From CAZRIT01 sp964600225 (GTDB taxonomy: Bacteria; Bacillota; Clostridia; Christensenellales; CAG-138): a stretch of DNA of 7,755 bases. The stretch is from NCBI GenBank assembly GCA_964600225.1, contig CAZRIT010000078.1, forward strand, positions 1 through 7,755, given 5' to 3'. The position numbers were made by a program, and so were the translations under genes. Positions within the stretch are counted from its first letter, which is position 1; the number at the start of each line of letters is the position of its first letter. Below, piece by piece: positions 1 to 5,534 of this stretch. Under the pieces are notes generated by a model. The model did not search any database. It had not been told where the DNA came from and saw nothing but the letters and a program-made list of their open reading frames with translations.

Positions 1-45
1 AACGTCTGGGCTTTTTGCCTCTGCATCTAAATTGACCGAGAATGA

Positions 46-221
46 TGGAGCTGATGATCAGATTCGAACTGACTACCTCCTCATTACCANNNNNNNNNNN
101 NNNNNNNNNNNNNNNNNNNNNNNNNNNNNNNNNNNNNNNNNNNNNNNNNNNNNNNNNNNNNNNNNNNNNNNNNNNNNNNNNNNNNNNNNATGAGGTGCTC
201 TACCTACTGAGCTACATCAGC
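46..221 (-). tRNA. tRNA-Thr (anticodon GGU), interrupted by an assembly gap
   Basis: Read on the minus strand, 221-190 is the 5' half: acceptor strand GCTGATG, D-arm GCTC/GAGC, and the 5' side of the anticodon stem CCTCA. Positions 89-46 are the 3' half: anticodon loop and stem TGAGG, T-arm GTCAG-TTCGAAT-CTGAT, acceptor CATCAGC, discriminator U and an encoded CCA. The acceptor stem pairs perfectly over 7 bp. The T-stem has one G-U and four Watson-Crick pairs. If the 100 N at 90-189 are removed, the halves give a 7-nt loop TTGGTAA with anticodon GGU (86-88) and a total of exactly 76 nt including CCA. This is what an intact elongator tRNA-Thr needs. It is probably transcribed from the promoter at 498-526. 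The true content of the gap is unknown and could hold further repeat copies. Confidence 0.85.
90..189. other. Assembly gap of 100 N
   Basis: There are exactly 100 unknown bases, the usual placeholder for a scaffold join of unknown length. The join falls inside the anticodon loop of the tRNA-Thr. The sequence to its right (190-244) is repeated exactly at 358-412, so the assembler probably stopped at a repeat. Confidence 0.95.
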
Positions 222-244
222 ATATTCTATTTTCAACCATTGGC
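190..244. repeat. 55-bp direct repeat, copy A (tRNA-Thr 5' half plus leader)
   Basis: Positions 190-244 are identical over 55 bp to 358-412, offset by 168 bp. The unit covers the 5' half of tRNA-Thr (190-221) and 23 bp of upstream leader (222-244), after which the copies diverge completely. On the other side of the N gap the match resumes: 75-89 equals 343-357 with one mismatch. The repeated unit is therefore about 70 bp if the gap is really empty. Confidence 0.9.
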
Positions 245-342
245 AATGACTCGGTGCTCGGGGCGGCCATGAATGCCCGCCCGTTTCGCCCTCAAAACAA
301 TCCACAGGATTGTTTTGCGCCGCTAACGCGGCATCGGCCGAA
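245..342. repeat. Cluster of palindromes between the two tRNA-Thr copies (REP-like)
   Basis: Four inverted repeats lie in under 100 bp. GGGCGG/CCGCCC has a 10-nt loop (261-282). CAAAACAATCC/GGATTGTTTTG has an 11-bp perfect stem and 3-nt loop (293-317). GCCGC/GCGGC has a 4-nt loop (319-332). TCGGCCGA is an 8-bp palindrome (334-341). No coding frame or tRNA is visible. Dense hairpins of this style resemble dispersed REP/MITE-like intergenic elements of Clostridia. Family membership is from memory and not tested. The 11-bp stem has a U-rich 3' arm on both strands but no following T-tract, so a terminator role is not supported. Confidence 0.6.
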
Positions 343-389
343 ACCTCCTCATGACCAATGAGGTGCTCTACCTACTGAGCTACATCAGC
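343..389 (-). pseudogene. Truncated tRNA-Thr copy (acceptor 5' strand to variable loop only)
   Basis: On the minus strand 389-343 reads as acceptor GCTGATG, D-arm, anticodon stem CCTCA, loop TTGGTCA, stem TGAGG and the first four bases of the variable loop. The similarity then ends abruptly: there is no T-arm, no 3' acceptor strand and no CCA. The following sequence is the palindrome cluster (260-341). The loop also has C at position 37 (base 353), where tRNAs almost always carry a purine. The intact copy has A there. The copy cannot fold into a mature tRNA, so I call it a remnant. An assembly misjoin at the repeat would look the same. Confidence 0.65.
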
Positions 390-412
390 ATATTCTATTT
401 TCAACCATTGGC
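358..412. repeat. 55-bp direct repeat, copy B
   Basis: This is the exact copy of 190-244. It contains the 5' part of the truncated tRNA-Thr and its 23-bp leader, and lies nearest to the promoter at 498-526. Confidence 0.9.
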
Positions 413-497
413 GCTGTGCGCTGCCCGCTGACTTGCATTCGCAGCATGCCCATGCACACAGATAACCGCAAGCGTATGCCCGTTTGCAACGTTCCTT

Positions 498-526
498 ATT
501 ATAGCGAACGGGCACGCGCATTGCAA
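498..526 (-). promoter_or_regulatory. Sigma-A-type promoter reading into the tRNA-Thr locus
   Basis: On the minus strand, -35 TTGCAA (526-521), a 17-bp spacer and a perfect -10 TATAAT (503-498) predict a start near 490. That is about 100 nt before the first tRNA-Thr 5' end. An inverted repeat, GCCCGTTTGC (478-487) with GCGAACGGGC (504-513, 9 of 10 pairing), flanks the -10. It could be an operator or chance. The rest of 413-553 shows no gene. Confidence 0.6.
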
Positions 527-553
527 GAGTTTTTTGGCAGAATCCCCTATCCG

Positions 554-1567
554 TTACAGCAGCGTCTGCTGCTCGGTAAAGGACATGTCCAACACGCGCT
601 TGTTGTTGCGCTCATCGAACATGCTGCCCATGGACTGGCGATCGTGCACAATCTTGACCGCTTGCGCAAACATGGGCGCTGCGGAGATGCAGCGGATCTT
701 GGAGGAAAGGTGTGCCGAGGGGCACTCCAGCGTATCGGTGGAAAGCAGCATTTCCAGCGGGCTCTCGTCGATGCGCAGCACGCCCTTTTCGCTGAGCACA
801 TTGTGCGAAAGCGCGGCGTACACCCGCTTGGCGCCCTTCTCCTTGAGGCCGTAGGAAACGTCGATCAGCGTGCCGCCCGATATCGTAAAATCGTCCACCA
901 CGAGGCAGTTTTTATCCTTTACTTCGCCGATGACATCCAGCACCTTGGCGTTTTCATCGTGCCCGTAGCGCACCTTGTCGCCGATGGCCACGGGGCAGCC
1001 GAGCGCATTGGCAAACTCATGCGCGCGCTTGGCGCTGCCCGCATCGGGGGATACCACCACCAGATCGTCGTTGACGATGCCCATGCGGCGCACATACTCG
1101 CACAGCAGGGGCTTGGCGTACAGGTGATCGACGGGTTTTTTGAAAAAGCCCTGCACCTGCGGCGCATGCAGATCCATGGTGATGATACGGTCCACGCCCG
1201 CGGCCTCGATGCAATCGGCGCACACGCGCGCGCGGATGCTTACGCGGGGCTCGTCCTTCTTATCGCCCTTGGCGTAGGAAAAATACGGAATGATGGCGGT
1301 GACGGAGTTGGCGCTGGCGCGCTTGAACGCGTCGATCCAAAATAGCAGCTCCACAAATTCGTCGTTGGGGGAATGGCCGATGGGCTGTACGATGTATACA
1401 TCCTTGTCGCGGATGGATTCGTTCACGCGGACGAAGATATTGCCTTCCGAGAATTTGATGGTGGTGGCGTCGCCAAGCTGTCTGCCAAGGTATGCGCACA
1501 TCTTCCTGGCAAACGTCTTACCCGAGCTTCCCGCAAAGATCTTGATGATTCCCGAACCAGTATACAT
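554..1567 (-). CDS. prs: Ribose-phosphate pyrophosphokinase (PRPP synthase)
   Basis: Transfers the beta,gamma-diphosphoryl group of ATP to ribose 5-phosphate to make PRPP, the precursor for purines, pyrimidines, NAD, His and Trp; cytosolic. The product is 337 residues, slightly longer than the usual 310-330. Visible family motifs: N-terminal IKIFAGSSG (8-16), SEGNIFVRVNESIRDKDVYI (40-59), the signature MDLHAPQVQGFF (131-142), SPDAGSAKR (173-181), a K-x-R pair in the flexible catalytic loop (K198, R200), and the ribose-5-phosphate loop VVDDFTISGGTL (223-234). Two departures are plain. The usual Y-A-R-Q-D is YAKGD (98-102), and the usual DDMIDTAGT is DDFTISGGT, closer to what I recall of class II (plant-type) enzymes. 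The start at 1567 is chosen because homology begins there and AAAGAGGT lies 5 nt upstream; the frame is open further up, to 1651, without such support. It has its own promoter and supplies PRPP to hpt nearby. Confidence 0.9.
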   Translation of the reverse strand: MYTGSGIIKIFAGSSGKTFARKMCAYLGRQLGDATTIKFSEGNIFVRVNESIRDKDVYIVQPIGHSPNDEFVELLFWIDAFKRASANSVTAIIPYFSYAKGDKKDEPRVSIRARVCADCIEAAGVDRIITMDLHAPQVQGFFKKPVDHLYAKPLLCEYVRRMGIVNDDLVVVSPDAGSAKRAHEFANALGCPVAIGDKVRYGHDENAKVLDVIGEVKDKNCLVVDDFTISGGTLIDVSYGLKEKGAKRVYAALSHNVLSEKGVLRIDESPLEMLLSTDTLECPSAHLSSKIRCISAAPMFAQAVKIVHDRQSMGSMFDERNNKRVLDMSFTEQQTLL

Positions 1568-1592
1568 GTCGTACCTCTTTCGCAGAATACTT

Positions 1593-1609
1593 TGCGCAAA
1601 ATTTGCGCA
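1593..1609. promoter_or_regulatory. Perfect 17-bp palindrome at the prs transcription start (candidate operator)
   Basis: TGCGCAAAATTTGCGCA is an 8+1+8 perfect inverted repeat that begins within a base or two of the predicted prs start site. A further half-site, ATTTGCGC, occurs at 1650-1657, just upstream of the -35. Placement immediately downstream of the -10 fits a repressor site. The binding protein is unknown, and the sequence is not a PurR box that I recognise. Confidence 0.5.
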
Positions 1610-1616
1610 CATTGCC

Positions 1617-1645
1617 ATTATAACAAAATGTTTCGCACACCACAA
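1617..1645 (-). promoter_or_regulatory. Extended -10 promoter of prs
   Basis: On the minus strand, TGT-TATAAT (1625-1617) is a perfect -10 with the TGn extension. A weak -35 TTGTGG (1645-1640) lies 17 bp upstream. The predicted start is about 1610, giving a leader of about 43 nt before prs. An extended -10 commonly compensates for a poor -35. Confidence 0.7.
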
Positions 1646-1687
1646 CCGCATTTGCGCGATTCCTTACGAAAATTTCCGATAAATGAT

Positions 1688-1708
1688 AAAGAGTTTTTCA
1701 TACTCTTT
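1688..1708 (-). terminator. Weak hairpin overlapping the yunB stop codon
   Basis: AAAGAGT (1688-1694) and ACTCTTT (1702-1708) form a 7-bp stem with a 7-nt loop at the very end of yunB. The downstream minus-strand sequence is AT-rich but has no clean T-tract, so termination would be partial at best. Confidence 0.35.
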
Positions 1709-2361
1709 TATTCGCTCGGCACCAGGTTGAGCAAGTCCTCTTCGTTTGCCACGTTGGTATAGGCGTTTGGCACGTCGCCCACGATGATGTTTTCCGCAAT
1801 GGGCGCGGAGGCGTGGATGGTGAGCGTGTGCGATTCTCCCGGCAGAATTACGCGCACGGTGGCGGTGAGCTTGAGGTGGATGCGGTGCAGCGTCTGGTTG
1901 ATGCCCGCGCTGGTAAACTGGCTGTCGAACGAGGAGATCACCGCGCCCGCAGGCGTAAACTGCAGCGTAATCCGTGTGCCCTTGCCCGCAAGGATGGGCA
2001 CGCCCGATATGGTACCCAGCGGAATGCTGACGCCCTGATCGCCCAGCTGCGCAATGCGCTCCTGCGCGGCGTTGGCGCAGTCCGCCGCCAAAAGGTTGAG
2101 CTTGGCGGTGTTGGCCTGCAAAAAATAGACCTTGCTGTCGGTATCGCGCACGGTGATGAGGGAATCATAGGCGGCCCCGTCGGCAATGACGTCGCGGATG
2201 GCGTCGTTCATGGCGCGCGCCGCCACCGATTGTACGCGCGCGCTCGCCAGCCCGACCAGCACGGGGCGAAGGTTGGCGTTGATGAACACGAACGCCCCGA
2301 TCAAAAGCGCGGTTACGGCAAGCGCGATCCACCATCTGATGCGTCGGCGCATGGCAAGCAT
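1708..2361 (-). CDS. yunB: Sporulation protein YunB
   Basis: YunB-family proteins are sporulation proteins; in Bacillus subtilis the gene belongs to the mother-cell sigma-E regulon and is needed for normal spore formation, with no known enzymatic activity. The 217-residue product has a basic N-terminus (RRRIRWW, 5-11) followed by one transmembrane segment (about 11-28). An extracytoplasmic domain follows with family blocks NANLRPVL (28-35), LQANTAKLN (81-89), SIPLGTISG (112-120), SAGINQTLHRIHL (151-163) and APIAENIIVGDVPNAY (186-201). The start at 2361 is preceded by AAGGGGTGAT, an excellent ribosome binding site 4 nt away; a second in-frame ATG at 2352 is possible. It lies 84 bp after the PHP gene. 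It is the main evidence here that the organism makes spores. I did not find a convincing sigma-E promoter. Confidence 0.88.
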   Translation of the reverse strand: MLAMRRRIRWWIALAVTALLIGAFVFINANLRPVLVGLASARVQSVAARAMNDAIRDVIADGAAYDSLITVRDTDSKVYFLQANTAKLNLLAADCANAAQERIAQLGDQGVSIPLGTISGVPILAGKGTRITLQFTPAGAVISSFDSQFTSAGINQTLHRIHLKLTATVRVILPGESHTLTIHASAPIAENIIVGDVPNAYTNVANEEDLLNLVPSE

Positions 2362-2402
2362 CCCATCACCCCTTCGTACACAATATGCCGATTGGCCGCA
2401 TT

Positions 2403-2442
2403 GTGTGCGTAGGCACACCGAGCCTAGGGACGCGGTGCGTCC
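2403..2442. repeat. Two tandem hairpins between the PHP gene and yunB
   Basis: GGACGC/GCGTCC with a 3-nt loop (2428-2442) starts three bases after the PHP stop codon on the minus strand. GTGTGC/GCACAC with a 4-nt loop (2403-2418) follows. Neither is followed by a T-tract. They may protect the 3' end or slow polymerase; a true terminator is not supported. Confidence 0.4.
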
Positions 2443-2445
2443 TCG

Positions 2446-3312
2446 TTATGCCCGTGCCGATATGCGCTCCGTAAAATAGCGATAGGTCTTTTCCAGTTCG
2501 GGCGTTTCCCGCCACGTTTGCCCAATGTGCACGCCGGGACGGTTTTCCCCGTGACTGTCGCTGCCGCAGGTGACCCAAAGGCGGTTTTGCACAGCCAGGC
2601 TGACCAGTATGGCCGATTGCCCCTTCGTTGCGGAGGGATGATACGCCTCCACGCCCTGCAGGCCGCCCGCGACCAGCCGCGACATCGTTTCGTGCACGTT
2701 GCCCTGCGCCAGAAACGGGTGCGCCCACACGGGCACGCCGCCCGCGGCCAGAATCGTGGCGATGGCCTCCTCGGGCGTTGGGCGCATGGCGGGGCAGTAG
2801 CCCACCTTGCCAAAGGCAAAAAAGTTGACAAACGCATCCGATACGTCGCGCGCAAAGCCCGCCTCCGCCAGCGCCATGGCAATTTGGAGCCTGGTCAGCG
2901 TGCCCTCCGCGGCCTTCATATACGGCCGCACGTCATAGCCCGCCAGCGCGAGCTGCTCCAAAATGCGTTCATTACGCAAATCGCGCCGCCGCTTTGCGCC
3001 TTCCAGCGCTTCGGTCAGCGCAGGGTGGCGGATATCCACATCCAGGCCGAGGATGTGCATCTCCCCCGCCCACTCGGTATCCAGCTCCACTGCGGGCACG
3101 ACGCCTACATGCATGCGCGCCCCCGCCGCCATGGCCTCGGGCACGCCCAGCACGCAGTCGTGATCGCTCAATGCCAGCAGCCTGACATTGGCGTTGCTTG
3201 CCGCCGTCACCACCTCGGTGGGCGTGTCCGCGCCATCGGAAAAGGTGGAATGCGAATGCAGATCAAATCGATGGTTATCCATACAGTAAACGCCGCCGTG
3301 TCCACAGGGCAC
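2446..3312 (-). CDS. PHP-domain metal-dependent phosphoesterase (RNase AM/YciV-like)
   Basis: PHP-domain proteins are multi-metal phosphoesterases; stand-alone members of this size include the YciV/RNase AM group, which acts on 3',5'-nucleoside bisphosphates and 5' ends of short RNAs. That substrate is inferred from family resemblance only. Ligand motifs, numbered from the GTG: DLHSHSTFSDG (17-27), SDHD (49-52), AVELD (74-78), EMHILGLDVD (84-93), AHP (197-199) and GSDSHG (250-255). All four classic PHP motifs are intact, so it should be active. The gene follows ftsH with 14 nt between. GTG at 3312 has AAGGAG 9 nt upstream, overlapping the ftsH stop codon. ATG at 3282 (278 residues, starting MDNHRFDLHSH) fits the usual family N-terminus better but has no ribosome binding site. 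I list the longer form and consider the start unresolved. Confidence 0.85.
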   Translation of the reverse strand: MPCGHGGVYCMDNHRFDLHSHSTFSDGADTPTEVVTAASNANVRLLALSDHDCVLGVPEAMAAGARMHVGVVPAVELDTEWAGEMHILGLDVDIRHPALTEALEGAKRRRDLRNERILEQLALAGYDVRPYMKAAEGTLTRLQIAMALAEAGFARDVSDAFVNFFAFGKVGYCPAMRPTPEEAIATILAAGGVPVWAHPFLAQGNVHETMSRLVAGGLQGVEAYHPSATKGQSAILVSLAVQNRLWVTCGSDSHGENRPGVHIGQTWRETPELEKTYRYFTERISARA

Positions 3313-3319
3313 GGCGGCG
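3291..3319 (-). terminator. 10-bp GC hairpin at the ftsH/PHP junction (weak terminator or coupling stem-loop)
   Basis: CGCCGCCGTG (3319-3310 on the minus strand) pairs perfectly with CACGGCGGCG (3300-3291) around a 9-nt loop, 8 nt after the ftsH stop. Only TTTACTG follows, so it is at most a leaky terminator. The 5' arm contains the GTG start codon (3312-3310) of the PHP gene. The stem could therefore hide that start until ribosomes finishing ftsH open it. Confidence 0.45.
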
Positions 3320-3326
3320 GGCTCCT

Positions 3327-5474
3327 TTATTCTTTTGGCTGTGCAGGCTCCGCGGGCTCGTCAGCCGCGGGCGGTTCCGCATCGGTCGGCAGGGGCTGTT
3401 CCTCCGTCGGCTCGGCTTCCTTGATCGGCTCTGCTTCGTCCGTCGGCTCGGCTTCATCCGCTTCGGGGAACGTGCCTGCATCGGCCTGCGCCTGCTCGGC
3501 AGCCTCCGCCGCCATCTTTTCCGCGGCGATCTTTTTTGCCTTCTCGGCGCTGCGCGCCATGACGTCGGCAGCCGATGCGCCCAGATATACCTCCGCAAAC
3601 TCCTCGCCCGTGACGCGCTCATACTCGATGAGCATATCCGCCACGCGGTCCAGCGCTACCATATCGGCCGAGATGACCTCCCTGGCGCGCGCGTACTGAT
3701 CCTCCAGGATCTTGCGGATCTCCTCGTCAACAACCGCGGCCAGCGCCTCGGAATAGTTGCGCTGATGGCCCCAATCCTTGGCGATGAACACCTCCTCCTG
3801 CCCGCCCAGGAACATCGGGCCGACGGACTGGCTCATGCCGTACTCGGTGACCATCTTTTTAGCCACGTCGCTGGAACGCTGCAAATCGTTGTACGCGCCC
3901 GTGGATACGTCGTCAAACTTCAATTGCTCGGCCACGCGGCCGCCCAGCGCCATGGAGATGTTATCCAGCAGCTTATTGCGCGTAACGTGCGCGCTGTCCT
4001 CCTTGGGCAGGTACATCGTATAGCCCGCGGCCATGCCGCGCGGCACGATGCTCACCTCGTGCACGGGGTCGCACCCGGGGAGCTTGAGCGCCACGATGGC
4101 ATGCCCCGCCTCGTGATACGCGGTGATGCGCTTGTCGGCGGGCGTGATGACGCGGCTGCGCTTTTCGGGGCCCATCTGCACGCGCGTGATGGCCTCCTCC
4201 AGCTCGTCCATGGTGATCTTTCTGCCGTGCCCGCGCGCGGTGAGGATGGCCGCCTCGTTGAGGACATTCTCCAAATCCGCGCCCGTAAAGCCGGGGGTAC
4301 GCTTGGCAAGCACCGCCAGCGATACATCGGAAGCCAGCGGCTTGTTGCGCGCATGCACCTTGAGTATCTCCTCGCGGCCCTTGACGTCGGGATAGTTGAC
4401 GGTGATCTGCCGATCGAACCGGCCGGGCCTGAGCAGCGCGGGGTCGAGGATATCGGGGCGGTTGGTTGCGGCGATGACGATGATGCCCTCGTTGGGCGCA
4501 AAGCCGTCCATTTCGACCAGCAGCTGGTTGAGCGTCTGCTCGCGCTCGTCGTGCCCGCCGCCCATGCCTGCGCCGCGGTGACGGCCGACGGCGTCGATTT
4601 CATCGATAAATATGACCGCAGGCGTGCTGCGCTTGGCGGTGATGAACAAATCGCGCACGCGCGACGCGCCGACGCCCACGAACATCTCCACAAAATCCGA
4701 ACCCGAAATGGAGAAGAACGGCACCTTCGCCTCGCCCGCCAAGGCCTTGGCCAGCAGCGTTTTGCCCGTGCCCGGAGGGCCCACCAGCAGCACGCCCTTG
4801 GGGATGCGCGCGCCGATTTCGTTGAAGCGCGTGGGATCGCGCATGAAATCGACAATCTCCTTGAGCTCCTCCTTCTCCTCGTCGGCGCCGGCCACATCGG
4901 CAAAGGTGACCTTGAGCTTATCGCTCGAAAGCTCGCGCGCGCGGGATTTGCCAAAGCTCATCATCTGCTTGCCGCCGCCCTGCTGGCGCATGATGAAGTA
5001 GTAGAACACGCCAAACGCGCCGAATATCAGGATGTAGGGCAAAATGATGGCCCAGATGGACTCCTGCTCAATGCGCGATTCGTACGCAAACGAATAATCC
5101 AGCGCGGAAACCTCGTCCACCGTTGCAAACGCATCGCTGTTGGCTGCGTAGACGATGGCGGCCATATCCGCGCGGAAGGTATTCTCCGACGGAATGACCA
5201 CATAGAACTCCGCCTTCTTTGGCAAGTCCTTCATCTCGCTCGCGCTGCCGCTGTACAGGCCGTAGATTTCGCGGTAGGTGACCTGGATGGCCTTGATGGT
5301 CTTGCCGCCCGCGGCATCGCCATTTTCGGTGCGCTGCACCATCTGCAAAAAGTCGGTGTTGTAATCGAGTGTATCGGGCTCCTTTGCGCTTGGGTTCAGG
5401 CCCGATACCATCATGATGACGGCGCAAAACAGCAGCACCCAAACAATCGCCGTCGTGGCTCCTTTTCTTCTCAA
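3327..5474 (-). CDS. ftsH: ATP-dependent zinc metalloprotease FtsH
   Basis: Membrane-anchored AAA+ protease that extracts and degrades misfolded membrane proteins and selected regulators; it acts as a hexamer with the catalytic part in the cytoplasm. The 715-residue product has transmembrane segment 1 (about 8-24), an extracytoplasmic domain, transmembrane segment 2 (about 139-162), Walker A GPPGTGKT (232-239), pore loop FVEMFVG (261-267), Walker B VIFIDE (287-292), the second region of homology (about 336-355), the zinc motif HEAGH (454-458) and the third ligand region TGAYND (525-530). All are intact. It ends in an acidic Glu/Ala/Pro tail (from about 671) with a 6-residue tandem repeat. The start is TTG at 5474, preceded by GGAGG 6 nt upstream. 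It lies 60 bp after hpt, as usual in Firmicutes. Confidence 0.97.
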   Translation of the reverse strand: MRRKGATTAIVWVLLFCAVIMMVSGLNPSAKEPDTLDYNTDFLQMVQRTENGDAAGGKTIKAIQVTYREIYGLYSGSASEMKDLPKKAEFYVVIPSENTFRADMAAIVYAANSDAFATVDEVSALDYSFAYESRIEQESIWAIILPYILIFGAFGVFYYFIMRQQGGGKQMMSFGKSRARELSSDKLKVTFADVAGADEEKEELKEIVDFMRDPTRFNEIGARIPKGVLLVGPPGTGKTLLAKALAGEAKVPFFSISGSDFVEMFVGVGASRVRDLFITAKRSTPAVIFIDEIDAVGRHRGAGMGGGHDEREQTLNQLLVEMDGFAPNEGIIVIAATNRPDILDPALLRPGRFDRQITVNYPDVKGREEILKVHARNKPLASDVSLAVLAKRTPGFTGADLENVLNEAAILTARGHGRKITMDELEEAITRVQMGPEKRSRVITPADKRITAYHEAGHAIVALKLPGCDPVHEVSIVPRGMAAGYTMYLPKEDSAHVTRNKLLDNISMALGGRVAEQLKFDDVSTGAYNDLQRSSDVAKKMVTEYGMSQSVGPMFLGGQEEVFIAKDWGHQRNYSEALAAVVDEEIRKILEDQYARAREVISADMVALDRVADMLIEYERVTGEEFAEVYLGASAADVMARSAEKAKKIAAEKMAAEAAEQAQADAGTFPEADEAEPTDEAEPIKEAEPTEEQPLPTDAEPPAADEPAEPAQPKE
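3402..3455. repeat. 18-bp tandem repeat, three units, in the ftsH C-terminal tail
   Basis: Three 18-bp units encode EAEPTD, EAEPIK and EAEPTE (residues 674-691 of FtsH). The outer two share an exact 17-bp block (3403-3419 and 3439-3455), and the middle one is diverged. The period keeps the reading frame, so copy number could vary without breaking the gene. Confidence 0.75.
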
Positions 5475-5534
5475 CAGTTCTTCCTCCGTACGCAGCGGGC
5501 GTGTCCTGCCCGATGCGCCATTCTGCTTTCTTGC

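Noticed and set aside
1..45. Possible terminator or second tRNA downstream of tRNA-Thr
   Set aside because: Only a 3-bp GGC/GCC pairing around AAAAA is visible, and no tRNA arm can be built from the 45 bases present.
42..272. Short plus-strand open frame crossing the N gap
   Set aside because: It exists only because the N run is read through. The flanks are tRNA sequence on the other strand.
293..317. 11-bp hairpin as an intrinsic terminator for the truncated tRNA transcript
   Set aside because: No T-tract follows the stem on either strand, so it is described as a palindromic repeat instead.
416..1345. Plus-strand open frame of 309 codons opposite prs
   Set aside because: Its translation has no recognisable domain and shows antisense-type composition. 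The minus strand encodes an intact PRPP synthase with its own promoter.
2362..2400. Possible sigma-E promoter for yunB (CATATTGT as -10)
   Set aside because: The match to the sigma-E -10 is only about 5 of 8 and no acceptable -35 lies at the right distance. Sporulation control is inferred from the family, not seen here.
2518..3699. Plus-strand open frame of 393 codons opposite the PHP gene and the ftsH tail
   Set aside because: The Ser/Ala/Gly-rich end is just the reverse complement of the acidic FtsH repeat. No domain and no start signal is visible.
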